A DNA stretch of 64,000 nucleotides from JBAOHV01 sp037045265 (GCA_037045265.1 JBAOHV010000016.1:434001-498000), one strand, 5' to 3'; shown: positions 17,454 to 27,242, counted from the stretch's first letter. Numbers and translations are program-made. The notes: generated by a model not told the origin, from the sequence alone.

Positions 17454-18601
17454 TAGGCGACCGGCTGACCGCGACGGTGGCTGACCCGGGGCAGGCGCAC
17501 GCTGAAACCGCAGACCACCTCGTAGGGGATCGTGTCCAGCCGCTCCGCCCATTCCTGGGCGGTGACCTCCTCCACCCCCTGCGACCCGAGAAGGACCACC
17601 GGGTCACCCGGGGAGACCTCGGGGCCGTCGGTCACCTCGACGATCGTCTGGTCCATCGTCACCACTCCGCGCACCGGCCGCCTCACCCCCCCGATCAGGA
17701 CCTCTCCCCCGGCCGCACCGAGCCGCCTGGGTATGCCGTCCGCGTACCCCAGGGGCACGACCGCCACCGTCGACGGCCGCTCGAAGACGTGTCGCAGGCC
17801 ATAGCTCACGCCGTCACCCGCCGCCAGGTGCTTCACCATGGTCACCTCGGCATGGAGTGACATCGCTGGCTGCAGCTCGGTGTCGGACGCCAGCCCAGGG
17901 GCCGGCTCTATCCCGTACAACGCGATACCGACCCGGACCATGTCCAGGCGCGCCGACGGGTGCACGAGGGCACCGGCCGAGTTGGCAGCATGACGCAGCC
18001 CTGGATCCATGCCTGCGCGGCTCAGCTCGTCCAACGTCCGGTCGAACAGCTCGAGCTGCTCGGCGGTCTCCGGGCGGGACGGCTCGTCAGCCGTGGCCAG
18101 GTGCGTGAAGGTCCCCCCGAGGTGCAGCGACGGCGCGGCGACGATCCGACGGGCGATCTCGAGCGCATCGGCCGGATGCGCGCCGACGCGGTGCATGCCG
18201 GTGTCGACCTTCAGGTGGACCTGCCACTTGCCACCAGCCGCTCCACCACCACCACCAGCAGCAGCAGCTGCGGCGGCATCCACTCCCTGGACGGTGTAGA
18301 TCGTCGGGGTCAGCCGGGCGTCGAACGCCTCCGACATGACGTCGGGTGGCGGCTCCGACAGCACGAGGATGGGCACGCCTATGCCGGCGTCACGCAGGGC
18401 GTGACCCTCTTCCACCAATGCCACCGCCAACCAGGTGGCCCCGCCTTCGAGTGCGGCGTACGCGACATCGATCGACCCGTGTCCGTATCCCCCTGCCTTC
18501 ACCACCGCGCAGAGCTGCGCACCGTCGGCCCGGTCGAGCATCGTGGCTGCGTTGGCTGCGATGGCGTCCAGGTCGACCTGGATCACGGCGGGTCGAGGCA
18601 C
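17438..18601 (-). CDS. alr: Alanine racemase
   Basis: PLP enzyme making D-alanine for peptidoglycan. 387 residues. The PLP lysine lies in CAVVKAGGYGHGS (the family usually has KADGYGHG, so Asp/Ala is Gly here). HRVGAHP, HLATADEP, VRVGIALYGIEPA, VSYGLRHVF with the catalytic tyrosine, and VTMDQTIVEV follow in normal order. An Ala/Gly homopolymer-like insert (AAAAAAAGGGGGAAGGK) interrupts the barrel near residue 115. The GTG start is 9 bases from the nnr stop. The gene sits between nnr and tsaE, a common actinobacterial arrangement. Confidence 0.95.
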   Translation of the reverse strand: MPRPAVIQVDLDAIAANAATMLDRADGAQLCAVVKAGGYGHGSIDVAYAALEGGATWLAVALVEEGHALRDAGIGVPILVLSEPPPDVMSEAFDARLTPTIYTVQGVDAAAAAAAGGGGGAAGGKWQVHLKVDTGMHRVGAHPADALEIARRIVAAPSLHLGGTFTHLATADEPSRPETAEQLELFDRTLDELSRAGMDPGLRHAANSAGALVHPSARLDMVRVGIALYGIEPAPGLASDTELQPAMSLHAEVTMVKHLAAGDGVSYGLRHVFERPSTVAVVPLGYADGIPRRLGAAGGEVLIGGVRRPVRGVVTMDQTIVEVTDGPEVSPGDPVVLLGSQGVEEVTAQEWAERLDTIPYEVVCGFSVRLPRVSHRRGQPVAYHATG

Positions 18602-18610
18602 GACGCGAGG

Positions 18611-19972
18611 TTACGCGTTCGTGATCGACTCCCATGCACGGGGAACCAGTTCGACGAGATCCGAAGCGACCAGCCCGAGTTCCGGGCCGAGTCTCGCCGC
18701 CAGCCCGTGCAGATGCGCTGCGCTCGCCGCTGCCTTACCGGGGGGTGTCCCCGCTGCCAGGTGAGCTGCCACGAGTCCGGTCAGCACGTCTCCGGTACCC
18801 GCCGTCGCCAGTCGCTGGTCCCCTGAACGGACGAACAGGACCTCTCCGTCGGGGTCCGAGACAACCGTGGTGGACCCCTTCAGCAGGATCGTGGCGCCGG
18901 TGCGAGCAGCGAGGCTCCGCGCCGCGGCGACCCGGTCCGGGCCGGGCCGGGCCCCGACGAGCGTCTCGTGCTCGCCGTCGTGGGGGGTGAGGACGGTCGC
19001 TCCGCCACGTCGGCGCAGCAGCGCGTCGGCTTCGTCTCCCATCTGTGCAACCGCCCAGAGCGCGTCACCGTCAAGGACGAGTGGACGCTCCAGCGACTCC
19101 AGGAGCCTCCGGATCTCCTGCACCACGCCGTCATTGCGACCAAGGCCGGGACCGACCGCCACACATGCGAACCGGTCTGCCCCGTCGAGCACCGACGTAG
19201 CCCACCCGTGGGTGGGCAGGGGGTGCAGCACCGCCTCGACCGGGGCGCCGGGGTGCTCTACCCCAGTGCTCGACAGGCGCAGGTAGCCCGCTCCGCCGCG
19301 CATGGCGGCCGCTGCCGCCAGCGCTGCCGCACCTTGCATATCGGGTGACCCGGCTACGAGCCAGACCGCTCGCTGCCACTTGTGCGCAGCTGATGGACGC
19401 CGGGGCACCCATTCGAGAAGGTCGACATCGGTGACCAGGTGCATCGATGCCGACGAGACGTCGAGACCGATGTCGGCCAAGTGGACCGCGCCGCTCGTGG
19501 ACGGGCCGTCAGCGAGCAGCAGGCCGGGTTTGAGCGCAGCGAAGGTGACCGTCACCATCGCCTCGACGGGCTGCCCGGCTGCTTCACCCGTCATGCCACA
19601 CACCCCGGATGGGATGTCCACCGCCAGCACCGGCGAGTCCGTACGAGGGAACCGGTACTCGCCTCTGAACCCGGTGCCAAATGCCGCATCGACGACCAGA
19701 TCGGCTCCGGGAAGCACCGGCGGCACCTCAGCTGCGTCGAACACGACGGTACGCACTCCACGCCGGGCGAGGATGTCGGCTGCGACCCGGCCGTCCCAGC
19801 CGTTGTTGCCAGGTCCGGCGACAACGACCACCCGCCTGCCGTACGCGCCGCCGAGGATCGACAGCGCGGACCTGGCGACGGCGCCCGCTGCCCGGCGGAC
19901 GAGGACGTCCACCGGTTCGGAGGCGCTACGATCGACTGCCGTCATCTCCGACGGGCTGAGCACGGGGATCAC
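18611..19972 (-). CDS. nnr: Bifunctional NAD(P)HX epimerase/dehydratase
   Basis: Repairs hydrated NADH and NADPH. 453 residues from the GTG at 19972, which overlaps the acpS stop as GTGA. The N-terminal YjeF_N/NnrE epimerase domain has VVVVAGPGNNGWDGRVAA (a Trp where NNGGDG is usual) and ADLVVDAAFGTGFRG. The C-terminal NnrD ribokinase-like dehydratase has ILLKGSTTVV and LATAGTGDVLTGLVAAHLA with its catalytic aspartate. The long upstream extension of the frame to 20110 overlaps acpS and is rejected. Confidence 0.9.
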   Translation of the reverse strand: MIPVLSPSEMTAVDRSASEPVDVLVRRAAGAVARSALSILGGAYGRRVVVVAGPGNNGWDGRVAADILARRGVRTVVFDAAEVPPVLPGADLVVDAAFGTGFRGEYRFPRTDSPVLAVDIPSGVCGMTGEAAGQPVEAMVTVTFAALKPGLLLADGPSTSGAVHLADIGLDVSSASMHLVTDVDLLEWVPRRPSAAHKWQRAVWLVAGSPDMQGAAALAAAAAMRGGAGYLRLSSTGVEHPGAPVEAVLHPLPTHGWATSVLDGADRFACVAVGPGLGRNDGVVQEIRRLLESLERPLVLDGDALWAVAQMGDEADALLRRRGGATVLTPHDGEHETLVGARPGPDRVAAARSLAARTGATILLKGSTTVVSDPDGEVLFVRSGDQRLATAGTGDVLTGLVAAHLAAGTPPGKAAASAAHLHGLAARLGPELGLVASDLVELVPRAWESITNA

Positions 19973-20394
19973 TGCGAGATCACCGGCGGCGAGTCGACGG
20001 CTATGGCGATCGCGTGAGCGATCGACCTGGTGTGGGTGAGGCTGACGTGCCAGCCGCCGACACCCGCCGCCCGTGCAGCACTTGCTGCCGTCGAGTGCAG
20101 CACCAGCCACGGAGCTGACCCATCGCGGCGGACCTCCACGTCACTGAAGCGGATCCTCGACATTCCCTGACCGAGGGCCTTCATCGTGGCCTCCTTGGCG
20201 GCGAATCGCGCCGCCAGGTGAGGGAACGGATCCTTGTGACGTTCCGCGAACGCCCACTCATCAGCTGTGAAGATGCGCTCGCGCAGCCCGGGCCGCCTAG
20301 CAAGGGCGGCTCTGACCATCTCCACCTCGACCATATCCGTACCCACGCCGAGCACGCTCGACGCGGGATCAACCAGCGGCGACCGGGGGTTCAC
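19969..20394 (-). CDS. acpS: Holo-[acyl-carrier-protein] synthase
   Basis: Transfers 4'-phosphopantetheine from CoA to acyl carrier protein. 141 residues, slightly longer than usual because of 14 N-terminal residues before VLGVGTDMVEVEMV, where the Asp binds Mg. The second motif is ARFAAKEATMKALGQG with the catalytic Glu/Lys, and WHVSLTHTRSIAHAIAIA follows. The GTG start overlaps the glmS stop (GTGA) and the stop overlaps nnr. Confidence 0.92.
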   Translation of the reverse strand: MNPRSPLVDPASSVLGVGTDMVEVEMVRAALARRPGLRERIFTADEWAFAERHKDPFPHLAARFAAKEATMKALGQGMSRIRFSDVEVRRDGSAPWLVLHSTAASAARAAGVGGWHVSLTHTRSIAHAIAIAVDSPPVISQ

Positions 20395-23300
20395 GACCGC
20401 CAGTGGTCGGCCAGATCCAGGATCGGCACCGTCAGTAGGTCGACCACCGGATGCTCGGCGAGCAAGTCGTCGCGGAAGACGTCCTCGGTCTCGGTCACCG
20501 CGTCCTTCAGCGCCTGGTAGCGGCGACGGTAGCCGCGCATCACTGCCCTGGCGGTCGATGCAGGCAGCCGGTCGGCGAAGCTCACGTGCAGTAGCTGGAG
20601 TCCCGTGGTCACGGCGTCCTTGGTCTCGGGGATGATCACGACGAGTCGGCCATCGCTGCGACCACGAGCGACCATCAGCTCCTGTTCGCGGGCGACCAGC
20701 GCCTTGGTGCCCCGCAACCTCGGGTCGCGATCTGCCCTGGACGCGAGTCCGGTGGAGACTCCCCCACGGTCCACGACCGTTATCGTCGCCCGCTCGAGGT
20801 CGTCACCGTGCTCCACGCGGTAACGCGTGTAGCCGGTGACCTCCAGGACCGCCGGATCGAGGTCGCCGAGCGACCGGAGAGTCGAGTAGGTGAGACGGTC
20901 CCGTGGCGAGCCGGCCTCGAGGGCAGCAGCCACGAGCGCCACCTGCAGCAGCGATTCGTCAGAGCGGCTGATCCCGACGGTCACCGTCTTGGCCTGGTGC
21001 TTGATCGCGTCGACCGGTCTGGTCAGCTCCTCGATCGCGGCGCTGAGCCCCCCGCTGAGGTCCTCGAGCACGAGGCCCGGGGTTCCCACCTTGCCGAACT
21101 CGAGCTGATAGGCGTCGAGTGGGCTGGTCCCTGTCGCGTAGCGGAGCTGTCCTGCCAGTCGGACCGCTGTGTTCGCCTCGAGGTGCCCGTTGTAGGCCCC
21201 TGCGCGCATGCCGTCCAGGAACGACGACGCGGAGCGGGTGAGTACCGGCTGGAGCCCTGCGAGCAGCTGCTCTCCGTCGACGTGCTCGCCGTGGAGATCG
21301 CCACCGAACCCAGCCGCGGCGACATCGATCGCTGCGCGGGCCTCGCGCAGCGGTCGTGCCTGGGCATCGATCGCCAGTGCGGCTTCGTAACCGAAGAGGT
21401 GCCCCGCGATGGTGGCCAGCACGAACGCCAGACGCTGGTGGGTGTCGGGGACGGTGAGAACTGCCAGAGCCGCCGGGAAGGACCGGTCGCTCTCCGAAGC
21501 GATCACGATCGGCGCGGCCTTGTGCGCACGGAAGATCGCGATCTCCTTCGCGACGTCATCCGCCGTGGAGCCACCCAGCCCAGCGGCGCAGGCCACGATC
21601 AACGGTTCACAGGACAGATCGATGTGCTTCTTGTCCTCCGTACCGTCGCACGCGATCGACTTGTAGCAGAGCTCCGAGAGCTTGACCCTTATCTCCCGGT
21701 GCCGCGATCTGGTTGACGCCATTGCCGACGATCGCCCAGTAGCGCCTGCCTGGAGCGAAGGTACGGGCCGCTTCGGCCGCCGCGGAACGGACCTCGAGCG
21801 CCTCCTCCATCCGCGCCGGAAGGTCGCGCAGCGCGTGGAGGAGCTCCTGCTGCGCCGGGCTCGACGACCGCACTCCGCCCGGGACCTGGTCGGAGATGGC
21901 CTGCGCGAGCAGCAGCCCGGCGGCCACCTGGGAGTAGAAGGCCTTGGTGGAAGCGACGCTCATCTCCACGTCTCGTCCGTCGGAGGTGTAGAGGACACCG
22001 TCGGCCTTGTCGCTCAGGTCGCTGCCCCGGCGGTTCACGATCGCCACGACCTGCGCACCTCGGGCGCGGACGAGGTCCACGGTCCGGTTGGTGTCGGTCG
22101 TGGTGCCCGACTGGCTGATCGCCACGACGAGCGTGTCTGACATGTCGGAGCGCAGCTGGAAGCCTGACAACTCGGTGGCCAGGATCGCCTCGACCCGCAC
22201 GTCGGACTCGGCGAGGAAATCGCCGAGGTGGTGTGCGAGGCTCTGACCTGCGATGGCCGCCGTTCCCTGGCCGATCACCAGCACGCGGTCGATCGAACCG
22301 CTGCGCAGTCCTTCGCTGGCGGCCGCGGGCATCGAGTCGTCGCCCAGCAGCACACGGATCCCGTCGGCGTCCTCGATGAGCTTGCCGCGCAGGGTCTTGC
22401 GGAACGAAGCGGGAGAGGCGGTGATCTCCTTGAGGAGGAAGTGCGGGTACTCTCCGCGGTCGATGTCGCGGGTGGTGACCTGTGCGGTCTGCACATCTGG
22501 ATCGGTGATCGCCAGTTCGGTGCCGTCGTAGGACCAGCGCGTCGATGCCTTCGACGGAACCGGCAGCATCGGCGTCGAGCTCGATGATCTGCCCGCGGGA
22601 TCCGGTCGGGTTGTCCGGGTCGGAGGGGGTCTCCCCGTCCATGCGCACGTAGGTCGCGGTCTCCTCGACGACCCCGTACGGCTCGGACGCGACTATGAAC
22701 GCATCCTCGGCCAGCCCGACGTAGATGGCCTGGCCGCTGCCCCGCAGCGCAAGGAACAGCCGATCGGGGGCGGAGACGGTTGCCGCGGCGATGGCGACCG
22801 ACCCCTCGAGGGCCGCGACCGTCTCTCGGAACGCCTCGCCCGCATCGACTCCACCGGCGAGGTGGCGCGACATCAGGGTGGGAATGACCTTTGCGTCGGT
22901 CGTGATGTCGGCGGGGATCCCCAACGCCTGCGCCGCGATGAGATCGGCATGGTTGTCGACATCTCCGTTCAGGACGCCCGTGACGAGCGGGCCCACCGAC
23001 CCACCGAGCTCGTCGGAGCACTGGGGATGCGCGTTGGGTTCCGAGATGATGCCGATCGACGCCCACCGGGTGTGGCCCAGCACGACAGCGTCGACGTCAG
23101 GCGACGCGAGCGCCGCTTGGAGGAGCTCGTCGGCGCGGAGCGCGTCGCGCAAGGCCGCGGTGTTGTCGCCGAGCTCGCCGATCTCTGCTGCTGCCTTGTG
23201 GACGATCACCAGGACGTCGCCGACCCGACGGACCGCACCCGAAGCGAAGGACGGATCGCTCCGGCGCTCGATCTCGGCAGTGACGCCCGGCGAATCCAGG

Positions 23301-23857
23301 TCCAGGCCGTGTCCGGTTACCTGCAGCTCCAGGCCCGCCGAGTCGCGCCCCCTGACCTCGAGCCGGTCCAGCGCCGAGAGCGCCTGGTGGGTGCTGAACA
23401 GAACCGCACGCCCAGCGTCGCTGACTTCTCCGGCGGCGAGGTCCAGGACCTGCTCGGCGGCGCGGAGCCTGTCGCGACTGATGGCCCAGATGCTGTCCCG
23501 GCAGCGAATGAGCGCGGCGTTCATCGCCTCGATCTCACCCGTCTGGAAGGATGCCCCCACCTCAGGACCGTCGAGCATCGACTCGACCGCATCGGCTGCC
23601 TCGCCGAGCGCCTCGGAACGCAACCGGACGTCGGCGCGCAGCGACGGGTCGTCGATCAGGGCTGAGAGGCCCGCTACTCCCCGAAGGAGCACGTCGACCT
23701 CACCGAGGAGCGCTGCTGCCGACTCCAGCCGACCGGCGAGGTTCTCCAGCGACGGCGCCAGGTCGCCTGCTGAGGCAACCAGCTTCGCGACGACGGCGTC
23801 GGCTCCAGGGACGTTCCGCTCCGACCGCCGCCGGACCACGGCGATGATGCCGCACAT
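20391..23857 (-). CDS. glmS: Oversized glutamine--fructose-6-phosphate aminotransferase, two frameshifts
   Basis: Makes glucosamine-6-phosphate from fructose-6-phosphate and glutamine. It starts MCGIIAV, giving the N-terminal nucleophile Cys2, and carries LEVRGRDSAGLELQ and LGHTRWASIG of the Ntn glutaminase. SIS domain 1 has VVAISQSGTTTDTN and MSVASTKAFYSQV; SIS domain 2 has VKLSELCYKSIACDGTEDKK. One extra base near 22540 and one near 21695 break the frame. The corrected protein is about 1155 residues against about 610 normally. There is a helical insert of about 140 residues before RGRDSAG and about 150-200 extra residues at the C-terminus. GAGGG precedes the ATG. Confidence 0.85.
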
Positions 23858-23969
23858 TCGCTCACACCCTCCTCGACCAGCGAGGACGGATGCCTCAGCT
23901 GCAGCAGGTCATCAAGGCTACTGCCCAGAGGTCACAGATCACGCAGCAGCCCGGCGAATCCTGCCGGCG

Positions 23970-24006
23970 CCAACCGGCAGAACTAACCGGCAGCGCTAAC
24001 CGGCAG
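23970..24006 (-). repeat. 13-base tandem repeat duplicating the glmM stop
   Basis: CTAACCGGCAG occurs at 23996 and 23983, and CCAACCGGCAG at 23970, spaced by 13 bases. The copy at 23996 holds the glmM TAG stop; the copy at 23983 places a TAG in the +1 frame; the third has lost the stop. The CCGGTT-plus-stop core resembles the alr repeat. Confidence 0.75.
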
Positions 24007-25327
24007 CTGCTGCTCGCACCTCGTCCGCCAGCTGCTCGGCGACGCCCCGGGCCACGGCCGGATCGGTTGCCTCGACCATCACCCTGACCACCGGTTCGGT
24101 TCCCGACGGACGGACAAGGATTCTGCCGTCCTCGGCCAGCTCTGTCTCGGCCGCGGCGAGGGCAGCCGCAATGCGGTCGACGACATCGGGCATGGGCGAG
24201 TCGACCGCGACGTTGAGCAGCACCTGGGGCAGCCGGGTCATGGCGTCCGCGGCCAGATCCGACAGCGGAAGGCCGGATCGCTTGACAAGGTCGGCGAGGG
24301 TGACCCCAGCGAGGAGGCCGTCGCCGGTCGTCGACCGGTCCGCGAAGATGATGTGGCCTGACTGCTCACCCCCGAGGGTGTGCCCGCCCTGCGCCAGCGC
24401 CTCGAGCACGTAGCGGTCGCCCACTGCGGTCTGCTCCACGCGTATGCCCGCCGTTCGCATCGCCCGCATGAACCCCAGGTTGGACATGACCGTCACGACC
24501 ACGGTGTCGTTGGCGAGCTGTCCCCGGGCGGCCAGGTCGAGCGCACACAGGGCGATGATGTGATCGCCGTCGACGACCTCGCCTGCCGAGTCGACCGCCA
24601 CGAGCCTGTCGGCATCGCCGTCGAATGCAAGACCGATGTCCGCGCCGGTGTCGCGGACTGCCTGCCGCAGGGCTTCGGGGTGGGTCGAGCCGCATCCGGC
24701 GTTGATGTTGCTGCCGTCGGGCCGGTCGAAGATGACCTCGACGGCGGCACCCAGCGAGCGCATCACCCGCGCGGCGACCACGGAGTTGGCTCCGTTGGCG
24801 CAGTCCAGCACCACCTGCAGCCCGCTCAGATCCCGGCCCTCCAGAGTGTCCAAGACCGCATCCGCATATGCGTCGAGCCCACTCGGATCGCCCTGCACGA
24901 CTCCGACTTTGCCGCCGCTGATCGGCGGTGCGCCGGCGACGACCTCGGCGATCGCGGCTTCGACGGCCGACTGCTCGTCGTCGGAGAGCTTCCGGCCGCC
25001 GGGGGCGAACACCTTGAGGCCGTTGTCGTGGAACGGGTTGTGCGACGCCGAGATGACGACACCCGGCACGGAGTCACGAGCCGAGACGACAGCCACGGCG
25101 GGCGTGGGCACGACCCCCAGCAGCACTGCGTCGACACCCTCGGAGGTGACTCCAGCGGCGACGGCCGACTCGAGCATGGTGCCGGACAGGCGGGTATCGC
25201 GCCCGATCAGCACCCGTTCGGCAGCGAAGACGCGAGCGGTCGCCCTGCCGATGGCCAGGGCGACCTCTGCGGTGATCTGAGAGTTGACGAGGCCGCGCAC
25301 CCCGTCGGTGCCGAAGCGGATTGTCAT
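23996..25327 (-). CDS. glmM: Phosphoglucosamine mutase
   Basis: Interconverts glucosamine-6- and glucosamine-1-phosphate, the step after GlmS. 443 residues from the ATG at 25327 (MTIRFGTDGVRGLVN), the normal length. The phosphoserine loop is GVVISASHNPFHDNG, the metal loop LAFDGDADRLVAVD, the substrate loop GGEQSGHIIF, and the phosphate-binding loop VRPSGTEPVVRVMVEA. The frame extends upstream to 25432 but that part overlaps rpsI. glmS follows after 138 bases containing the tandem repeat and a possible TAGCCT -10 box (23915-23920). Confidence 0.95.
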   Translation of the reverse strand: MTIRFGTDGVRGLVNSQITAEVALAIGRATARVFAAERVLIGRDTRLSGTMLESAVAAGVTSEGVDAVLLGVVPTPAVAVVSARDSVPGVVISASHNPFHDNGLKVFAPGGRKLSDDEQSAVEAAIAEVVAGAPPISGGKVGVVQGDPSGLDAYADAVLDTLEGRDLSGLQVVLDCANGANSVVAARVMRSLGAAVEVIFDRPDGSNINAGCGSTHPEALRQAVRDTGADIGLAFDGDADRLVAVDSAGEVVDGDHIIALCALDLAARGQLANDTVVVTVMSNLGFMRAMRTAGIRVEQTAVGDRYVLEALAQGGHTLGGEQSGHIIFADRSTTGDGLLAGVTLADLVKRSGLPLSDLAADAMTRLPQVLLNVAVDSPMPDVVDRIAAALAAAETELAEDGRILVRPSGTEPVVRVMVEATDPAVARGVAEQLADEVRAAAAG

Positions 25328-25355
25328 GGTCCGACGTGTACCGGCGGAACGTCGG

Positions 25356-25749
25356 TCAGCGCTTGGAGTACTGCGGAGCCTTGCGGGCCTTCTTGAGGCC
25401 GTACTTCTTGCTCTCCTTCTCACGCGCATCACGGGAGAGGAAGCCCGCGGCGCTTGAGCGGTCCACGCAGCTCGGGATCGATCGCGATCAAGCCGCGGGC
25501 GATACCGAGACGGATCGCACCTGCCTGGCCGGTGACGCCACCTCCGTGCAGAGTCGCGTCGACATCGTAGGACTCGCCGGTCTCGGTCAGGCGCAGCGGC
25601 TCTGAGAGGATCATGCGGTGCGTCGCGTTCGGGAAGTAGTCCTCGAGCGGGCGCTTGTTGATCGTGATGGTGCCGGATCCCTCACGGATCCGGACTCGGG
25701 CGACGGCGCGCTTGCGGCGACCGGTTGACTGAACGAGCGGGTGAGGCAT
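25356..25749 (-). CDS. rpsI: 30S ribosomal protein S9, one frameshift
   Basis: About 130 residues: MPHPLVQSTGRRKRAVARVR, INKRPLEDYFPN, and after a one-base insertion near 25450 the universal basic tail LKRAGFLSRDAREKESKKYG ending APQYSKR. The C-terminal KR reaches into the ribosomal P site. It follows rplM by 15 bases, the conserved L13-S9 pair, and precedes glmM. Confidence 0.95.
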
Positions 25750-25764
25750 GTCGTTGCTACTCCG

Positions 25765-26214
25765 TTACGAACGGGCTCGGGCAGCGTCGATGACCAACGG
25801 CTGCGGCTTCTGTGCACTGTGCGGGTGATCGGGGCCGGCGTACACCTTGAGCTTCTTGAGCTGCTGGCGCCCAAGACGGGTCTTCGGCAGCATGCCCCGC
25901 ACGGTCCGACGGACCGTGTCCTCGGGCTTGTTGGCCATCTCGTAGGCGTAGGTGGTGGACCGGATTCCGCCCGGGTATCCGGTGTGACGGTGGACCATCT
26001 TCTTGTCGGCCTTGCCGGCGGTCAGCACGACCTTGTCGGCGTTCACGATTATCACGTGATCACCGGTGTCGAGATTCGGCGTGAACGTCGGCTTGTGCTT
26101 GCCACGCAGGACGCGGGCGACCTCGGTCGACAGGCGACCCAGCGTAAGGCCCTCGGCGTCGACGACGTACCAGTCGTGCTCGATCTCTGAAGCTCTGGGG
26201 GTGTAGGTGCGCAC
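25765..26214 (-). CDS. rplM: 50S ribosomal protein L13
   Basis: 149 residues from the GTG at 26214 (VRTYTPRASEIEHDWYVVDA), with LGRLSTEVARVLRGKHKPTF, GDHVIIVNADKV, and MLPKTRLGRQQLKKLKVYAG, all standard. In-frame GTG codons also occur at 26238 and 26223; 26214 is preferred because AGAGAG lies 8 bases upstream and the protein then matches the family length. The upstream region folds into alternative hairpins and may be an L13-type autoregulatory leader. Confidence 0.93.
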   Translation of the reverse strand: MRTYTPRASEIEHDWYVVDAEGLTLGRLSTEVARVLRGKHKPTFTPNLDTGDHVIIVNADKVVLTAGKADKKMVHRHTGYPGGIRSTTYAYEMANKPEDTVRRTVRGMLPKTRLGRQQLKKLKVYAGPDHPHSAQKPQPLVIDAARARS

Positions 26215-26257
26215 TGCGCTCACTCTCTCTGCACTCACTCGATCTACTCGGCTCTAA

Positions 26258-26292
26258 CTGCTCGGAGCCACTCGGACCGGGGATCCGAGCAG
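26258..26292 (-). promoter_or_regulatory. Alternative hairpins in the rplM leader
   Basis: CTGCTCGGA (26258-26266) can pair with TCCGAGCAG (26284-26292). The inner CTCGGA (26271-26276) can pair with part of the same right arm, so the two structures exclude each other. The element lies about 45 bases before the rplM start, a position where L13 leaders regulate by feedback. Function is inferred. Confidence 0.4.
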
Positions 26293-26360
26293 TTCACGAC
26301 CTGGCGGCTCTGAGGGTGGCGCGCTCCGCGCCCCGCGAGCCGACAACGGGCCGGCGGAAG

Positions 26361-26390
26361 ACAGTAGCGGTGGCCACCGCAAGTCAGCAA
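26361..26390 (-). promoter_or_regulatory. Candidate rplM-rpsI promoter
   Basis: TTGCTG (26385-26390) and TACTGT (26361-26366) on the minus strand, 18 bases apart, at the end of truA. This gives a leader of about 145 bases before rplM that includes the alternative hairpins. Confidence 0.4.
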
Positions 26391-27223
26391 GTGCGGCCGT
26401 CCCATGGCCGGTAGCCGACCTCCCACAGGACCAGCCCGTGCGGCGGCGCGAGGTTGGGCGCCCCGTCGCGACTACGCGACTCGAGCAGGGATGCGAGACC
26501 GTCCGGTGACAGTCGTCCCCGGCCCACCGCCACAAGCGAACCGACGATGCTGCGGACCATCTGGTGGCAGAATGCCGAAGCGGTGATCTCGAAGGTGTAG
26601 CGCGCACCGGTCGGAATGTGGTCTGCCGGCTCGACACTCCATCGTGTGTCGAGCACCCGCCGGACCAACGAGACCGGCTCAGGCGCTCTCGGTCTACGAC
26701 AGAACGAACTGAAGTCGTGCTCGCCGCGCAGGCACCCGGCCGCTTCGTCCATGGCCACGAGGTCGAGCTCGTCGTCCAGCCACCAGGATGTCGCCGCCTG
26801 GAACGGGTCCGGTACCGGCGCTCGTAGGAGGTGGTAGCGGTAGCTGCGCCACATGGCGGAGAACCTTGCGTCGAAGGCGCCCGGCACCGTCGACGCCTGA
26901 GTCACCACCACCTGTGGGCCGATCATCGAGTTGACCGCTCTGCGGAGTGCCTCCGGAGCGGGAGCGGGCCCGGTCACGTCGAAGCTGACGACCTGACCCC
27001 GGGCGTGGACCCCTGCGTCGGTACGTCCGGCACAGGTGAGCGCTATCGACTGACCGAGGACGCGTTCGAGCGCTCCACGCAGGTCGCCGGCCACGGTCCG
27101 AACACCGGCGTTCTCGGCAAAGCCGCGGAACGCCGCGCCGTCGTAGGCGACGTCCAGTCGTATCCGATGCTGCTCGGACGCGCCGGAGCCGCCCTCGAGG
27201 GGCGGCTCCTGCAAGGTGGTCAT
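26384..27223 (-). CDS. truA: tRNA pseudouridine(38-40) synthase
   Basis: 279 residues from the ATG at 27223. RIRLDVAYDGAAFRGFAENA opens the RNA-binding half, and the catalytic aspartate sits in CAGRTDAGVHARGQVVSF. FSAMWRSYRYHLL and ASAFCHQMVRSIVGSLVAVG complete the family pattern. The frame remains open to 27382 but overlaps rplQ. Lies 19 bases after rplQ, the common rplQ-truA-rplM order. Confidence 0.95.
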   Translation of the reverse strand: MTTLQEPPLEGGSGASEQHRIRLDVAYDGAAFRGFAENAGVRTVAGDLRGALERVLGQSIALTCAGRTDAGVHARGQVVSFDVTGPAPAPEALRRAVNSMIGPQVVVTQASTVPGAFDARFSAMWRSYRYHLLRAPVPDPFQAATSWWLDDELDLVAMDEAAGCLRGEHDFSSFCRRPRAPEPVSLVRRVLDTRWSVEPADHIPTGARYTFEITASAFCHQMVRSIVGSLVAVGRGRLSPDGLASLLESRSRDGAPNLAPPHGLVLWEVGYRPWDGRTC

Positions 27224-27242
27224 GGTCTTGTGTGCGACGCGC

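Noticed and set aside
19972..20110. N-terminal extension of Nnr
   Set aside because: The stretch is arginine-rich, antisense-like, overlaps acpS in another frame, and the GTG at 19972 forms a normal GTGA junction.
25356..25450. Variant S9 with a different C-terminus
   Set aside because: Removing one base restores the universally conserved QYSKR ending, so this is an error rather than a variant.
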